NCBI GenBank assembly: GCA_900299145.1
Contig: OMIN01000144.1
Location: 1-64,000, forward strand
DNA length: 64,000 nt
Source of the DNA: Betaproteobacteria bacterium
Lineage (GTDB): Bacteria; Pseudomonadota; Gammaproteobacteria; Burkholderiales; SG8-41
Direction: 5' to 3'
Numbering within the stretch: the first letter of the stretch is position 1; each line of letters begins with the position of its first letter. Made by a program: the position numbers and the translations under genes. Positions 1 to 9,892 of this stretch are shown in pieces. A model generated the notes under the pieces. The model had not been told where the DNA came from. It searched no databases and worked only from the letters and a program-made list of their open reading frames with translations.

Positions 1-9
1 TAATTATCA

Positions 10-327
10 ATGGCCGCTCTGAAAAGTCAAAAAATCCGTATCCGCCTGAAGGCGTTCGACTATCGCCTGATCGATCAGTCGGCACTGGAAATCGTGGATA
101 CTGCGAAGCGCACCGGCGCCGTGGTCAAGGGGCCCGTGCCTCTGCCGACACGCAAGGAACGCTTCGATTTGTTGCGGTCGCCGCACGTTAACAAGACGTC
201 GCGCGATCAGATGGAAATTCGTACGCATTTGCGTTTGATGGATATTATCGACCCGACGGACAAAACGGTTGATGCGCTGATGAAGTTGGACCTCCCCGCC
301 GGGGTGGATGTAGAAATCAAGTTGTAG
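10..327 (+). CDS. rpsJ: 30S ribosomal protein S10
   Basis: Small-subunit head protein, which also acts as the antitermination factor NusE. The 105-residue product has the S10 core, with [17 protein letters not shown] near the start and the conserved [18 protein letters not shown] segment at about residues 47-65. Family length is about 103. It is the first gene of the S10 operon seen here. Only nine bases precede the ATG, so the promoter, the ribosome binding site and any upstream fusA/tuf genes lie outside the window. Confidence 0.97.
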   Translation: MAALKSQKIRIRLKAFDYRLIDQSALEIVDTAKRTGAVVKGPVPLPTRKERFDLLRSPHVNKTSRDQMEIRTHLRLMDIIDPTDKTVDALMKLDLPAGVDVEIKL

Positions 328-414
328 TGTTGTTGCAGTCACAAAAACGAGTTGCCGGTCAATTGTAACCGGCGCCTTTTTGGTAACGCAGTAACTAAAA
401 AAGGTAAATAAATC

Positions 415-1107
415 ATGAACTTAGGACTTGTTGGCCGTAAGGTCGGCATGACCCGTGTTTTCACCGACGATGGCGATACCGTCCCGGTGACCGTGGTCGA
501 TGTGTCGAATAACCGTGTCACACAGCTAAAGACGCCGGAAAGCGATGGCTATGCTGGCGTGCAGGTGACATTTGGCAAGCGGCGCGCGAGCCGCGTCGTG
601 AAATCTGCGGCAGGCCATTTCGCCAAGGCAGGCGCCGAGGCTGGTCATACGCTGCGTGAATTTCGTGTTGCGCCCGACAAACTGGCCGACCTCAAACTTG
701 GTGGGGTCGTTGGCGCGAGCATTTTTCAGGTCGGGCAAATGGTCGATGTGACCGGTGTGTCGCTCGGCAAGGGCTTTCAGGGCGCGATCAAGCGTCACAA
801 CTTTTCGTCCAATCGTGCCAGTCACGGTAACTCGCGTTCGCATAACACCGTGGGTTCGATCAGTATGGCGCAGGATCCTGGCCGTGTATTTCCCGGCAAG
901 AAAATGCCGGGCCACATGGGCGCCGTCAAGCGCACCACGCAAAATCTTCAGATCGTGCGCATCGATGAAGCGCGCCAGTTGCTACTGATACGTGGCGCAA
1001 TTCCCGGCTCGCGTGGTGGTGACGTTATTGTGCTGCCGGCGAAACGCGCGAAAAAGGTTTCCGCTGCCAAACCCGCAACGGCCGCCAAGGCCGATGCCAA
1101 GAAGTAA
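415..1107 (+). CDS. rplC: 50S ribosomal protein L3
   Basis: Early assembly protein of the large subunit whose central loop reaches the peptidyl-transferase centre. The protein opens [16 protein letters not shown]. It carries the conserved loop with [13 protein letters not shown] and [17 protein letters not shown]; the Gln in this loop corresponds to the residue methylated by PrmB in E. coli. At 230 residues it is longer than the usual 209-217 because of a Lys/Ala-rich tail from about residue 209. It lies 87 nt after rpsJ, with an AAGG-type ribosome binding site just before the ATG. Confidence 0.97.
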   Translation: MNLGLVGRKVGMTRVFTDDGDTVPVTVVDVSNNRVTQLKTPESDGYAGVQVTFGKRRASRVVKSAAGHFAKAGAEAGHTLREFRVAPDKLADLKLGGVVGASIFQVGQMVDVTGVSLGKGFQGAIKRHNFSSNRASHGNSRSHNTVGSISMAQDPGRVFPGKKMPGHMGAVKRTTQNLQIVRIDEARQLLLIRGAIPGSRGGDVIVLPAKRAKKVSAAKPATAAKADAKK

Positions 1108-1120
1108 GGGCGGATGAATC

Positions 1121-1741
1121 ATGGAACTAAACCTCATAGATGATCAAGGCAAGGCGACGGCCAAGGTTGCCGCCTCCGACGCGACCTTTGGCCGCGAATA
1201 CAACGAAGCGCTGGTGCACCAGGTGGTGACGGCGTATCTCGCCAATGCGCGTCAGGGAACTCGTGCACAAAAAGATCGTGGTGAAGTCAAGCACTCCACC
1301 AAGAAGCCGTTCCGCCAAAAGGGCACGGGCCGCGCTCGCGCAGGTATGACTTCCAGCCCGCTGTGGCGTGGTGGCGGTCGGATATTTCCGAACCGTCCTG
1401 ACGAAAACTTTAGTCAGAAGGTCAATCGCAAAATGTATCGTGCCGGCGTTTGCGCGATTCTCTCGCAGCTGGCGCGCGAAGACCGGTTGGTGGTGATCGA
1501 CAGTTTTACAGTTAGTGCGCCCAAGACAAAACTGTTGGCGCAAAAACTGAAAGGGATGGGTTTTGACGACGTGCTGATCATTACTGATGCCATTGACGAC
1601 AATTTGCTTTTGTCGTCGCGTAACCTGCACTACGTCAGCGTTGCCTCGGTGAGTGATGCCGATCCGGTGACTTTGATTCGTCACGAAAAAGTCGTGGTGA
1701 CCAAGAGTGCGGTTGCCAAGATTGAGGAGATGCTGGCATGA
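1121..1741 (+). CDS. rplD: 50S ribosomal protein L4
   Basis: Primary 23S rRNA binding protein lining the exit tunnel; in E. coli it also represses its own operon. The 206-residue product carries the tunnel-loop signature [23 protein letters not shown] split across residues about 66-88, and the C-terminal nucleotide-binding-like fold. It starts 13 nt after rplC and its stop overlaps the rplW start in an ATGA arrangement, implying translational coupling. I saw no evidence here for or against L4 autoregulation. Confidence 0.97.
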   Translation: MELNLIDDQGKATAKVAASDATFGREYNEALVHQVVTAYLANARQGTRAQKDRGEVKHSTKKPFRQKGTGRARAGMTSSPLWRGGGRIFPNRPDENFSQKVNRKMYRAGVCAILSQLAREDRLVVIDSFTVSAPKTKLLAQKLKGMGFDDVLIITDAIDDNLLLSSRNLHYVSVASVSDADPVTLIRHEKVVVTKSAVAKIEEMLA

Positions 1742-2073
1742 CTCAGCCAAAAATGTACAGCCAGGAGCGGTTGACTCAGGTGCTGCTCGCGCCGGTAGTG
1801 TCCGAGAAGAGCACGTTCGTCGGCGAAAAAAACAATCAGTTTGTGTTTCGAGTCGCGCCCGATGCCACCAAGCCGGAAGTGAAGGCCGCTGTTGAGCTGC
1901 TGTTCAGCCCGAAAGACAAGAAGCTCGAAGTTGAAGGCGTGCGCATCGTCAATGTCGTCGGCAAGGAAAAACGCATGGGCCGTTTTGTCGGCCGCCGCAG
2001 CGGGTGGAAAAAAGCGTATGTCAGCCTGAAAGCCGGGCAGGACATTAACTTCGCCGAAGGGGAGAACAAGTAA
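1738..2073 (+). CDS. rplW: 50S ribosomal protein L23
   Basis: Protein at the tunnel exit that docks signal recognition particle and trigger factor. The 111-residue product has the family core [10 protein letters not shown] followed by [20 protein letters not shown] and the loop ending [21 protein letters not shown]. The chosen ATG overlaps the rplD stop by 4 nt and gives about 12 residues before the core. An internal ATG at 1753 would give a shorter form. Its stop shares one base with the rplB start. Confidence 0.96.
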   Translation: MTQPKMYSQERLTQVLLAPVVSEKSTFVGEKNNQFVFRVAPDATKPEVKAAVELLFSPKDKKLEVEGVRIVNVVGKEKRMGRFVGRRSGWKKAYVSLKAGQDINFAEGENK

Positions 2074-2909
2074 TGTTGATTAAAGTCAAACCCACTTCGC
2101 CGGGCCGGCGCGGTCTGGTCAAGGTTGTAACGCCGGGCCTGCACAAAGGTGCGCCGGTCGCAGCTTTGTTGGACAGCCAATCGAAGAATGCTGGCCGCAA
2201 TCAGCATGGCCGTGTCACCATGCGTCACCAAGGCGGTGGTCACAAGCAGCACTATCGCGTGGTCGATTTCAAGCGTAACGACAAGGACAGTATCGTCGCC
2301 AAGGTCGAGCGCATCGAATATGATCCGAACCGTAGCGCCCATCTCGCACTGCTGTGTTATGCCGACGGTGAGCGCCGCTACATTATTGCCACCAAGGGGT
2401 TGGCAGCCGGCGTGCAGTTGGTCGCAGGGTCCGAGGCACCGATCAAGGCAGGCAACGCCTTGCCGCTGCGCAATATACCGGTGGGTAGCACTATCTGCTG
2501 TGTAGAAATGCTGCCGGGCAAGGGGGCGCAATTGGCGCGGTCGGCGGGCACTTCAGTCCAGTTGCTTGCGCGCGAAGGCGACTACGCGCAACTGCGTTTG
2601 CGTTCGGGCGAGATACGCAAGGTGCACGTGAATTGCCGTGCGACCATCGGGGAAGTCGGCAATGAAGAACATTCGCTGGAATCCATTGGCAAGGCGGGCC
2701 GCGTGCGCTGGCGCGGCGTGCGCCCGACGGTGCGTGGCGTGGCGATGAATCCAATCGACCACCCGCATGGCGGTGGCGAAGGCCGTACGGCAGCCGCGCA
2801 AGCGCCCGTCAGCCCGTGGGGCGTGATGTGCAAAGGCTACAAGACTCGCAAGGTCAAGCGCACCAACAGCATGATTGTGCGTCGGCGTAACTCCAAAGCC
2901 ACGGCCTAA
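2073..2909 (+). CDS. rplB: 50S ribosomal protein L2
   Basis: One of the most conserved large-subunit proteins, needed for subunit association and peptidyl transfer. The 278-residue product contains the OB/SH3-type RNA binding core ([18 protein letters not shown] at about residue 41) and the C-terminal signature [14 protein letters not shown] with the conserved His-Gly-Gly-Gly. The ATG overlaps the last base of the rplW stop, so translation is very likely coupled. Confidence 0.97.
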   Translation: MLIKVKPTSPGRRGLVKVVTPGLHKGAPVAALLDSQSKNAGRNQHGRVTMRHQGGGHKQHYRVVDFKRNDKDSIVAKVERIEYDPNRSAHLALLCYADGERRYIIATKGLAAGVQLVAGSEAPIKAGNALPLRNIPVGSTICCVEMLPGKGAQLARSAGTSVQLLAREGDYAQLRLRSGEIRKVHVNCRATIGEVGNEEHSLESIGKAGRVRWRGVRPTVRGVAMNPIDHPHGGGEGRTAAAQAPVSPWGVMCKGYKTRKVKRTNSMIVRRRNSKATA

Positions 2910-2926
2910 CAGGAGAAAATACTCAA

Positions 2927-3232
2927 ATGGCACGTTCCATTAAAAAAGGCCCGTTCGTCGATCATCACCTGATGCATAAGGTTGAGACGGCGCGCGCGGC
3001 TTCGGACAAGCGTCCGATTAAAACCTGGTCACGCCGTTCTACGGTGCTGCCGGATTTCGTGGGCTTGACGATTGCAGTGCATAACGGCAAACAGCATATC
3101 CCGGTGTATATCACCGAGAACATGGTTGGGCACAAGCTGGGCGAGTTTTCGCACACGCGCACGTTCAAAGGGCACTCCAAGGCGGGTGGGACCGCAGATA
3201 AAAAATCCGCGCCAACGCCGGCGGCGAAGTAA
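2927..3232 (+). CDS. rpsS: 30S ribosomal protein S19
   Basis: Head protein that contacts the A-site tRNA region together with S13. The 101-residue product starts [16 protein letters not shown] and has the signature [19 protein letters not shown] followed by [18 protein letters not shown] Lys/Ala-rich C-terminus makes it about nine residues longer than in E. coli. A good AGGAG ribosome binding site precedes the ATG. Confidence 0.97.
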   Translation: MARSIKKGPFVDHHLMHKVETARAASDKRPIKTWSRRSTVLPDFVGLTIAVHNGKQHIPVYITENMVGHKLGEFSHTRTFKGHSKAGGTADKKSAPTPAAK

Positions 3233-3243
3233 CGGAGAACGCT

Positions 3244-3585
3244 ATGCAAACAACAGCAAAACTTCGTGGTGTTCGCTTGTCGGCTCAAAAGGGCCGGCTG
3301 GTAGCAGACATGGTTCGCGGCCAAAGTGTTGAAAACGCGCTTAATGTGCTCCAATTCTCGCCCAAGAAAGGCGCCACCATCATCCGTAAGGTATTGGAGT
3401 CGGCAATTGCGAACGCCGAGCACAATGACGGCGCAGATATCGATGAATTGAAAATTACCAGCATTTACGTAGAGAAGGGGCCTGTGCTCAAGCGTTTTCA
3501 CGCAAGAGCCAAGGGCCGCGGCATGCGGGTGCTCAAACACTCCTGCCATATCTATCTGACGGTTGGCGACGGAAGGAACAGCTAG
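3244..3585 (+). CDS. rplV: 50S ribosomal protein L22
   Basis: Tunnel-wall protein whose long hairpin is a macrolide-resistance site. The 113-residue product has the conserved [20 protein letters not shown] segment and the hairpin region [20 protein letters not shown] near residues 83-102. Standard length. It lies between rpsS and rpsC in the S10 operon, 11 nt after rpsS with GGAG upstream. Confidence 0.97.
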   Translation: MQTTAKLRGVRLSAQKGRLVADMVRGQSVENALNVLQFSPKKGATIIRKVLESAIANAEHNDGADIDELKITSIYVEKGPVLKRFHARAKGRGMRVLKHSCHIYLTVGDGRNS

Positions 3586-3587
3586 TC

Positions 3588-4328
3588 ATGGGTCAAAAAA
3601 TACATCCGACGGGATTTCGCCTTGCAGTAACGCGTGATTGGTCGTCGCGCTGGTACGCCAATGACAGGGCCTTTCCCGGCATGCTGCTGGAGGATCTGAA
3701 AGTCCGCGATTACCTTAAGCAGAAACTGTCGCACGCTGCAGTGTCGCGCGTGATGATCGAGCGCCCGGCCAAGAATGCGCGTATCACCATTTTCAGTGCG
3801 CGTCCTGGTGTTGTCATCGGAAAAAAGGGCGAGGATATCGAGTCGTTGAAATCCGCGCTGCAGAAAATGCTGCACGTGCCGGTGCATGTGAATATAGAGG
3901 AAGTGCGCAAACCTGAACTGGATGCGCAATTGATTGCGGACTCTATTGCCCAGCAATTGCAAAAGCGCATCATGTTCCGGCGTGCAATGAAGCGTGCGAT
4001 TACAAACGCCATGCGTTTGGGGGCTCAAGGTATCAAGATCATGAGCGCCGGCCGCCTGAACGGCATCGAAATTGCCCGGACTGAGTGGTATCGCGAGGGC
4101 CGTGTGCCACTGCACACACTGCGCGCCGGTATTCAATACGGCGTGTCCGAAGCCAAGACCACCTACGGCATCATCGGTATCAAAGTGTGGGTCTATCAGG
4201 GCGAAATGTTAGGTAAGAATGAACAGCCGGCGGCTGTGCCGGGCGGCGCGCCGTCCGACGCCCCGCCGCCCGCGCGCAAACCGCGCAGCAAGCCAGGAGC
4301 AAAACGTGCTACAGCCAGCCAGACGTAA
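3588..4328 (+). CDS. rpsC: 30S ribosomal protein S3
   Basis: mRNA-entry-channel protein. The 246-residue product has an N-terminal type II KH domain with [15 protein letters not shown] at about residues 65-79, and a C-terminal S3 domain ([19 protein letters not shown] and [10 protein letters not shown]). The last 35 residues are Pro/Ala/Lys-rich, so it is somewhat longer than the E. coli protein. That tail is encoded by the DNA that also holds the rplP ribosome binding site and start, giving a 23-nt overlap. Confidence 0.97.
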   Translation: MGQKIHPTGFRLAVTRDWSSRWYANDRAFPGMLLEDLKVRDYLKQKLSHAAVSRVMIERPAKNARITIFSARPGVVIGKKGEDIESLKSALQKMLHVPVHVNIEEVRKPELDAQLIADSIAQQLQKRIMFRRAMKRAITNAMRLGAQGIKIMSAGRLNGIEIARTEWYREGRVPLHTLRAGIQYGVSEAKTTYGIIGIKVWVYQGEMLGKNEQPAAVPGGAPSDAPPPARKPRSKPGAKRATASQT

Positions 4329-4722
4329 GTATCGTAAAGAACAAAAGGGCCGCAATAAAGGTATCGCGACCCGCGGCGCCAAGGTTAGCTTCGGCGACTT
4401 TGGGCTGAAAGCGATTGGCCGTGGCCGTTTGACCGCACGCCAGATTGAAGCCGCGCGCCGTGCCATGACACGCCACATCAAGCGTGGTGGTCGTATCTGG
4501 ATACGCATTTTTCCGGATAAGCCGATTTCGCGCAAGCCGGCCGAGGTGCGTATGGGTAACGGCAAAGGTAATCCAGAATACTGGGTTGCCGAGATTCAGC
4601 CGGGCAAGGTGTTGTATGAAATGGATGGTGTCAACGAAGTGACGGCCAAAGAGGCGTTCCGATTGGCGGCCGCAAAACTGCCGATAGCCACCACTTTCGT
4701 GCAGCGTCAGGTAGGGGGCTAG
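4306..4722 (+). CDS. rplP: 50S ribosomal protein L16
   Basis: Large-subunit protein near the A site. The frame is open well upstream, but the family start ([19 protein letters not shown]) maps to a GTG at 4306, preceded by AGGAG at 4294-4298. This gives 138 residues, the normal length. It carries the signature GFGDFGLKA-type segment (here [19 protein letters not shown]) and [22 protein letters not shown]. The start lies inside the 3' end of rpsC, so the two genes overlap by 23 nt. Confidence 0.95.
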   Translation: MLQPARRKYRKEQKGRNKGIATRGAKVSFGDFGLKAIGRGRLTARQIEAARRAMTRHIKRGGRIWIRIFPDKPISRKPAEVRMGNGKGNPEYWVAEIQPGKVLYEMDGVNEVTAKEAFRLAAAKLPIATTFVQRQVGG

Positions 4723-4725
4723 AAT

Positions 4726-4926
4726 ATGAAAGCAAGCGAATTACGCGGCAAGTCGGTTGAGGAATTGAAGCAAGAGTTGCAATCGCTGCTCAAGGCGCAG
4801 TTTTCCCTGCGTATGCAAAAAGCGACACAGCAGCTTGCCAATACTAGCCAGATCAGCAAAACCCGGCGTGATATCTCACGGGTGCGCACCTTGCTGACGC
4901 AAAAAGAGACGAGTAAATCCGTATGA
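4726..4926 (+). CDS. rpmC: 50S ribosomal protein L29
   Basis: Small two-helix coiled-coil protein near the tunnel exit. The 66-residue product starts [19 protein letters not shown] and has the typical [18 protein letters not shown] second half. It begins 3 nt after rplP and its stop overlaps the rpsQ ATG (ATGA). Confidence 0.96.
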   Translation: MKASELRGKSVEELKQELQSLLKAQFSLRMQKATQQLANTSQISKTRRDISRVRTLLTQKETSKSV

Positions 4927-5198
4927 GCGAAACCGCCGAAAATCGCGTTAACAAACGCACGCTCACTGGCCGCGTGGTCAGTGACAAAATGAACAAGACT
5001 GTTACGGTTCTGGTGGAACGCCGTGTCAAGCACGCGCTTTACGGGAAGTTTGTAACGCTTTCCAAGAAATATCATGCCCACGATGAGAAGAATGAATTTC
5101 ACGAGGGCGATACCGTAACCATCGAGGAATGCCGTCCAATTGCCAAAACCAAGGCTTGGCGGGTAATCAATCTGGTCGAAAAGGCGCGTACGGTTTAG
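4923..5198 (+). CDS. rpsQ: 30S ribosomal protein S17
   Basis: Primary 16S rRNA binding protein with an OB fold. The 91-residue product has [20 protein letters not shown] and the signature [18 protein letters not shown]. It ends the S10 operon as seen here; a 286-nt gap then separates it from rplN, whereas most other gaps in the cluster are under 60 nt. Confidence 0.96.
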   Translation: MSETAENRVNKRTLTGRVVSDKMNKTVTVLVERRVKHALYGKFVTLSKKYHAHDEKNEFHEGDTVTIEECRPIAKTKAWRVINLVEKARTV

Positions 5199-5484
5199 TC
5201 AAAGTTGGTTGTGCCTCTTGGCAAAATAGGTATTAGCTGATACACTCGACAGTCTTTGTAGTTGTAGCGCGTGGTGGAATTTTGGCGCGGTGTCCGTGGC
5301 AACGTTGCGCTGGAAGGATGAATCAGCCCGTACGGGCTCCAATACTGGTCTGATGCCTTGGGCGGTAAGTTAGCCCGCTGCCGGATCAAGTTGGGGAAGC
5401 GTCAAAGATGCTGGATACCTTTGATTTTATTGATATTTTTCCAGTGGTCTTTGTGCGACAGTTTTACTCTGGTGAGAAGCGAAC
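5199..5484 (+). promoter_or_regulatory. Gap between S10 and spc operons, probable spc promoter region
   Basis: This 286-nt gap is the largest in the ribosomal cluster and has no credible reading frame. In many proteobacteria the spc operon has its own promoter here, so that is my inference. I could not identify a convincing -35/-10 pair. The stretch ends with a degenerate copy of the window's AT-rich dispersed repeat (about 5412-5440), about 45 nt before the rplN start. No clear terminator is visible after rpsQ. Confidence 0.4.
5412..5440 (+). repeat. Dispersed AT-rich repeat, degenerate copy
   Basis: The second half matches the family well (TTTGATTTTATTG then ATATTTTT, one base shorter than consensus). 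The first half, GGATACC, is poorly matched. It sits upstream of rplN. Confidence 0.5.
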
Positions 5485-5853
5485 ATGATTCAGATGCAAT
5501 CCGTATTGGATGTGGCCGACAACACGGGCGCGCGCGCCGTGATGTGCATAAAGGTCTTGGGTGGCTCGAAGCGGCGCTATGCTGGCATCGGCGACGTCAT
5601 CAAGGTCAGCATCAAAGATGCGGCGCCTCGCGGGCGCGTCAAAAAGGGCGAGGTATACGACGCAGTGGTGGTGCGTACCGCGAAGGGTGTGCGTCGGGCC
5701 GACGGTTCGCTGGTTAAGTTCGATTCGAATGCCGCTGTGTTGTTGAACACCAAACTCGAGCCCATCGGCACGCGTATCTTCGGGCCGGTGACGCGTGAGT
5801 TGCGCACCGAGCGCTTCATGAAAATTGTGTCACTCGCCCCGGAAGTCATTTAA
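5485..5853 (+). CDS. rplN: 50S ribosomal protein L14
   Basis: Beta-barrel protein at the subunit interface. The 122-residue product starts [20 protein letters not shown] and carries the signature [26 protein letters not shown], with the C-terminus [16 protein letters not shown]. Standard length. It is the first gene of the spc operon. Confidence 0.97.
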   Translation: MIQMQSVLDVADNTGARAVMCIKVLGGSKRRYAGIGDVIKVSIKDAAPRGRVKKGEVYDAVVVRTAKGVRRADGSLVKFDSNAAVLLNTKLEPIGTRIFGPVTRELRTERFMKIVSLAPEVI

Positions 5854-5863
5854 GGAGCGTGGT

Positions 5864-6181
5864 ATGAAGAAAATTAAAAAAGGGGATGACGTCATCGTCA
5901 CCACGGGCCGCGATAACGGCAAGCGTGGCACGGTGTTGCGCTTGGTGGCCGATACGCACGTGGTGGTGGAGGGCGTCAACAAGGTCAAGAAGCATGAGCG
6001 CCCGAATCCAATGAAAAACACCCAGGGCGGCATAGTTGATAAAGAAATGCCGTTGCCTGTGTCCAACGTTGCCTTGTTTAACCCGGCGACAAAAAAGGCC
6101 GACCGCGTGGGCATCAAGGTTGTCGATGGTGGCAAGCGAGTCCGGTATTTCAAGTCCAATGGCGAAGTCATTGACGTATGA
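5864..6181 (+). CDS. rplX: 50S ribosomal protein L24
   Basis: Assembly-initiator protein with a KOW motif. The frame is open upstream into rplN, but the family start is the ATG at 5864, seven bases after AAGGAG. This gives 105 residues starting [20 protein letters not shown], with the KOW glycine in GKRGTVLRL. The stop overlaps the rplE ATG (ATGA). Confidence 0.96.
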   Translation: MKKIKKGDDVIVTTGRDNGKRGTVLRLVADTHVVVEGVNKVKKHERPNPMKNTQGGIVDKEMPLPVSNVALFNPATKKADRVGIKVVDGGKRVRYFKSNGEVIDV

Positions 6182-6858
6182 GCGAACAAAAAGCAGACAA
6201 GAAGGTAAAGCCGGCGCGCGAGCCCAAGGGCAAGCCGTCCAATAAAAAAGGCGCGGATGCCGGTGACGCCGGTGATCAGCCGGTGGCCAAGCGCGCTTCC
6301 AGCGCGAAGCCGGCTGGCCCTGCGCGGTTGCATGCCTATTACCGCGATACCGTGGTCAAAGATTTGACGCAGAAATTCGGCTACAAATCCGTGATGCAGG
6401 TGCCGCGCCTGAACAAGATTGTTCTGAACATGGGAGTGGGCGAAGCGGTGGCAGATAAAAAGATCATGGATCATGCGGTGTCCGACATGACCAAGATTGC
6501 CGGGCAAAAGCCGCTGGTGACCAAGTCACGCAAGGCCATTGCGTCGTTCAAGATCCGCGAGAATTATCCGGTGGGATGCAAGGTCACGCTGCGCGGGTCG
6601 CGTATGTATGACTTTCTCGACCGGCTGGTGAACGTGGCAATGCCGCGTATTCGTGACTTCCGCGGCATTTCCGGACGCAGCTTTGACGGCATGGGTAATT
6701 ACAACATGGGCGTCAAGGAACAGATTATTTTCCCGGAAATCGAGTACGACAAAATCGACGCGATTCGCGGGATGAATATCACTATTTCCACTACGGCCAA
6801 GACGGATGACGAAGCGCGTGCCCTGCTGGCCGCTTTCAAGTTTCCGTTCAGAAATTAA
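6178..6858 (+). CDS. rplE: 50S ribosomal protein L5 with long basic N-terminal extension
   Basis: Central-protuberance protein that binds 5S rRNA. The L5 domain starts at about residue 50 ([13 protein letters not shown], then [18 protein letters not shown]) and runs to the C-terminal [14 protein letters not shown]. The product is 226 residues, against about 179 in the family. The extra 48 or so residues are Lys/Ala/Gly/Pro-rich, low-complexity and probably disordered. The ATG overlaps the rplX stop, so the long form is the one coupled to upstream translation. Confidence 0.95.
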   Translation: MSEQKADKKVKPAREPKGKPSNKKGADAGDAGDQPVAKRASSAKPAGPARLHAYYRDTVVKDLTQKFGYKSVMQVPRLNKIVLNMGVGEAVADKKIMDHAVSDMTKIAGQKPLVTKSRKAIASFKIRENYPVGCKVTLRGSRMYDFLDRLVNVAMPRIRDFRGISGRSFDGMGNYNMGVKEQIIFPEIEYDKIDAIRGMNITISTTAKTDDEARALLAAFKFPFRN

Positions 6859-6915
6859 GCGCCGAAATTCAGCGAATATTTTAGCGATCAAGCAGCGAGA
6901 AGGCCCGGAAAAACA

Positions 6916-7221
6916 ATGGCTAAACAATCGATCATCAATCGTAATGAGCAGCGCAAGGCAACCGTCAAGAAATTTGCCGCCAAGCGCAAGGCTTTGCAGG
7001 ATGCGGCAAACGATCAGTCGTTGTCGCCGGAAGAGCGTTACGAGGCGCGCCTCAAGTTGCAAAAGCTGCCGCGCAATGCGAGCCCGGTGCGCGTGCGTAA
7101 CCGTTGTGCGCTGACAGGGCGTCCGCGGGGCACCTTCCGCAAATTTGGTTTGGCTCGCGGCAAGCTGCGCGATATCGCGATGCGCGGGGAAATTCCCGGC
7201 ATTATCAAGGCCAGCTGGTAA
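6916..7221 (+). CDS. rpsN: 30S ribosomal protein S14, zinc-independent form
   Basis: Head protein of 101 residues, starting [20 protein letters not shown] and ending with the signature [27 protein letters not shown]...PGIIKASW. It has a single cysteine instead of the four-Cys ribbon of the short form, so it is the C-minus type typical of proteobacteria. It lies 57 nt after rplE; this gap contains GGCCCGGAAAAACA immediately before the start. Confidence 0.96.
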   Translation: MAKQSIINRNEQRKATVKKFAAKRKALQDAANDQSLSPEERYEARLKLQKLPRNASPVRVRNRCALTGRPRGTFRKFGLARGKLRDIAMRGEIPGIIKASW

Positions 7222-7276
7222 CAGTGCGAGCCATCCACGGGTAATGAAATAGGACCAGGAAGCAGGAGAAGATTGC

Positions 7277-7672
7277 ATGAGTATGAGTGATCCGGTCGCC
7301 GATATGCTGACGCGCATTCGCAATGCGCAGCAGTCGGAGAAACAGTCGGTCGCAATGCCGACAAGCAAATTGAAGGCGGCCATAGCCAGTGTGCTTAAGG
7401 ACGAGGGCTATATCGAGGACTACACCGTTCGCAATCAGGACGGCAAGCCGCATCTGGATATCAGTCTGAAGTATTACGCGGGCCGTCCGGTCATTGAAAA
7501 AATCGAGCGTGTGAGCCGTCCTGGTTTGCGCATTTACAAGCCCAGCAAGGATATCCCGGTAGTGATGAACGGTTTGGGTGTTGCGATCGTTTCCACTTCC
7601 AAGGGGGTCATGACCGATCGCAAGGCGCGCGGCATGGGCGTGGGCGGTGAAGTGTTGTGCATCGTCGCCTGA
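7277..7672 (+). CDS. rpsH: 30S ribosomal protein S8
   Basis: 16S rRNA central-domain binding protein and, in E. coli, the spc-operon repressor. The 131-residue product has [17 protein letters not shown] at the start and the signature [20 protein letters not shown] at the end. An AGGAG precedes the first ATG at 7277; a second ATG at 7283 would remove only two residues. Confidence 0.97.
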   Translation: MSMSDPVADMLTRIRNAQQSEKQSVAMPTSKLKAAIASVLKDEGYIEDYTVRNQDGKPHLDISLKYYAGRPVIEKIERVSRPGLRIYKPSKDIPVVMNGLGVAIVSTSKGVMTDRKARGMGVGGEVLCIVA

Positions 7673-7717
7673 TGAGTGTGATGAGCCTAACGGGAACGAA
7701 GGGAACGAGGTTCTGAC

Positions 7718-8251
7718 ATGTCCAGAGTTGCAAATAATCCGGTTTTGATCCCCGAAAAGGTGGATGTCGCGTTGAGTGGCACCGAAATTTCGGTTAAGGG
7801 TCCGCTGGGCACGCTGTCGAACAAGTTGTCGTCGAGCGTGTCGGTCAGCAAGGTGGAAAATCGCCTGGAATTCAAGGCGAACGATGGTTCGAACCTGGCT
7901 AACGCCATGTCCGGCACTATGCGTGCGCTGGTGTCCAACATGGTGGTTGGCGTTTCCAAGGGTTTCGAGAAGCGGCTGTCACTGGTCGGCGTGGGGTATC
8001 GGGCGCAGGCGCAGGGCGACAAGCTGAATCTCACGCTGGGCTTTTCGCATCCCGTGGTGCATCAGCTGCCCAAGGGCGTTAAGGCTGAAACGCCGACGCA
8101 GACCGAGATCGTTATCAAAGGCGCTGACCGGCAGCAAGTGGGGCAGGTCGCGGCGGACATACGCGCGTATCGTAGTCCCGAGCCGTATAAAGGCAAAGGC
8201 GTGCGTTACGTCGGCGAGCAGATTGTGCTCAAGGAAACCAAGAAGAAGTAG
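7718..8251 (+). CDS. rplF: 50S ribosomal protein L6
   Basis: Two-domain protein near the sarcin-ricin loop. The 177-residue product starts [20 protein letters not shown] and carries the family signature [24 protein letters not shown] at its C-terminus. Standard length. It lies 45 nt after rpsH in the spc operon. Confidence 0.97.
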   Translation: MSRVANNPVLIPEKVDVALSGTEISVKGPLGTLSNKLSSSVSVSKVENRLEFKANDGSNLANAMSGTMRALVSNMVVGVSKGFEKRLSLVGVGYRAQAQGDKLNLTLGFSHPVVHQLPKGVKAETPTQTEIVIKGADRQQVGQVAADIRAYRSPEPYKGKGVRYVGEQIVLKETKKK

Positions 8252-8274
8252 GTGGGTAAGGAGTCAAGTAAGCG

Positions 8275-8631
8275 ATGATCGAGAAAAAACAGTCGCGTTT
8301 GCGCCGTTCACGCCGCACCCGCGCGAAAATTTCGGAATTGAAGGCGGTGCGTCTCACCGTCAATCGTTCCAACACGCACATCTATGCGCAAGTGATCGAT
8401 GCCACCGGCGGCAAGGTGCTCGCCAGTGCGTCGTCAGCCGAGAAGGCCTTGCGCGGCGAGCTTAAAAACGGCGGCAATATTTCGGCGGCCAAAGTGGTGG
8501 GCAAGCTCATCGCCGAGAAAGCCAAAAAAGCAGGCGTCGAGGCCGTGGCGTTCGACCGTTCGGGTTACCGGTTTCATGGCCGAGTGAAGGCGCTGGCTGA
8601 AGCCGCGCGCGAAGCCGGCCTCAAGTTCTAA
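8275..8631 (+). CDS. rplR: 50S ribosomal protein L18
   Basis: 5S rRNA binding protein of 118 residues. It has the basic N-terminus [16 protein letters not shown], then [17 protein letters not shown], and the conserved [21 protein letters not shown] segment near the C-terminus. It lies between rplF and rpsE as expected. Confidence 0.97.
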   Translation: MIEKKQSRLRRSRRTRAKISELKAVRLTVNRSNTHIYAQVIDATGGKVLASASSAEKALRGELKNGGNISAAKVVGKLIAEKAKKAGVEAVAFDRSGYRFHGRVKALAEAAREAGLKF

Positions 8632-8653
8632 AGCTCCAGTCCAGGATACGTTC

Positions 8654-9181
8654 ATGGCGAAAATGCAAGCATCAAAAATGCAGACCGGTAACGAAGAGCG
8701 CGGCGACGGTTTGCGTGAAAAAATGGTGGCCATCAATCGCGTCACCAAGGTGGTCAAGGGCGGGCGCATCATGGGCTTTGCCGCGTTGACTGTGGTGGGC
8801 GATGGCGACGGCAGCATCGGCATGGGAAAGGGCAAGTCGCGCGAGGTACCGGTGGCCGTGCAAAAGGCGATGGAAGAAGCGCGCCGCAAGATGGTCAAGG
8901 TGCAGTTGAAAAACGGCACGCTGCAGCACACGGTGATTGGCCGTCACGGCGCTGCCAGCGTGTTCATGCAGCCGGCCTCGGAGGGCACGGGCATTATCGC
9001 AGGCGGTCCGGTGCGCGCGGTGCTGGAAGTCATGGGCGTCACCAACATTCTGGCGAAGTGCTTGGGTTCGACCAATCCCTACAACGTGGTGCGCGCCACT
9101 ATTAACGGTCTGACCGCGATGAACACGCCGGCGGAAGTTGCCGCCAAGCGCGGTAAGACCGTCGAAGAAATTACGGGTTAA
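8654..9181 (+). CDS. rpsE: 30S ribosomal protein S5
   Basis: Fidelity protein at the mRNA entry site. The 175-residue product has the signature [19 protein letters not shown] followed by [22 protein letters not shown], and the C-terminal fold with [23 protein letters not shown]. It ends 2 nt before rpmD. Confidence 0.97.
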   Translation: MAKMQASKMQTGNEERGDGLREKMVAINRVTKVVKGGRIMGFAALTVVGDGDGSIGMGKGKSREVPVAVQKAMEEARRKMVKVQLKNGTLQHTVIGRHGAASVFMQPASEGTGIIAGGPVRAVLEVMGVTNILAKCLGSTNPYNVVRATINGLTAMNTPAEVAAKRGKTVEEITG

Positions 9182-9183
9182 TC

Positions 9184-9366
9184 ATGAGCGACACCAAGAA
9201 AATCAAGATACAGCTGGTGCGTAGTCTCATTGGCACCAAGGGCGATCACCGGCTGTGCGTGCGCGGATTGGGTCTGCGCCGTATTGGCCATACGATTGAA
9301 GTTATTGACACGCCGGCTAACCGCGGCATGATCAATAAAGTGTCGTACATGGTAAAAGTTGTTTAA
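9184..9366 (+). CDS. rpmD: 50S ribosomal protein L30
   Basis: Small ferredoxin-like-fold protein of 60 residues with the family core [28 protein letters not shown] and the C-terminus [13 protein letters not shown]. It starts 2 nt after rpsE. Its stop codon lies at the edge of a copy of the dispersed AT-rich repeat. Confidence 0.95.
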   Translation: MSDTKKIKIQLVRSLIGTKGDHRLCVRGLGLRRIGHTIEVIDTPANRGMINKVSYMVKVV

Positions 9367-9386
9367 AAATAAATAGTTACGGTATT
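9361..9386 (-). repeat. Dispersed AT-rich repeat, inverted copy in the spc operon
   Basis: Read on the minus strand it begins GTAACTATTTATTTTTAAAC, which matches the first 16 or so positions of the family consensus closely. It fills the 22-nt gap between rpmD and rplO and replaces any recognisable ribosome binding site before the rplO ATG at 9389. Confidence 0.55.
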
Positions 9387-9388
9387 TT

Positions 9389-9847
9389 ATGCGACTCAAT
9401 ACGATCAAGCCCGCCAAGGGCGCAAAGCACTCGGTGAAGCGCGTTGGCCGCGGCACTGGTTGCGGCCTCGGTAAGACGGCTGGCCGCGGCCACAAGGGCC
9501 AAAAAGCGCGCGCGGGCGGCTTTCACAAGGTTGGTTTCGAGGGCGGACAAATGCCCTTGCACCGGCGTTTGCCCAAGCGCGGTTTTCGTTCTCCTGTGGC
9601 GGGCGATACCGTCGAAGTGCGGCTGGGCGATGTCGCCAAGTTGCGCGACGAGTCTATCGATCTTGCCGTGCTGAAAAAAGCGGGTCTTGCGCCCATTGGT
9701 GCGCTAAACGCTAAAGTCATCCTCGCGGGTGGCATCGAGCGCAAGGTCGCTATCAAGGGCTTGGGTGTGACCAAGGGTGCGCGCGCCGCGATTGAAAAGG
9801 CGGGCGGCAGCATCGAAGCGCCGGCGGCTGCGTCCGCGCAGGCGTAG
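9389..9847 (+). CDS. rplO: 50S ribosomal protein L15
   Basis: Large-subunit assembly protein of 152 residues. It has the Gly/Lys-rich N-terminus [22 protein letters not shown], the [17 protein letters not shown] signature and a C-terminal Ala-rich tail. No purine-rich ribosome binding site is visible before the ATG; the upstream bases belong to an AT-rich repeat copy. Initiation may therefore depend on coupling to rpmD. Confidence 0.96.
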   Translation: MRLNTIKPAKGAKHSVKRVGRGTGCGLGKTAGRGHKGQKARAGGFHKVGFEGGQMPLHRRLPKRGFRSPVAGDTVEVRLGDVAKLRDESIDLAVLKKAGLAPIGALNAKVILAGGIERKVAIKGLGVTKGARAAIEKAGGSIEAPAAASAQA

Positions 9848-9892
9848 TCTGGACTTGACGGATAAGTTTTAAGCGTAATAGAGGAAAGGGCA

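Noticed and set aside
5358-5717. 119-residue open frame upstream of and into rplN
   Set aside because: It overlaps rplN in another frame and has no conserved content.
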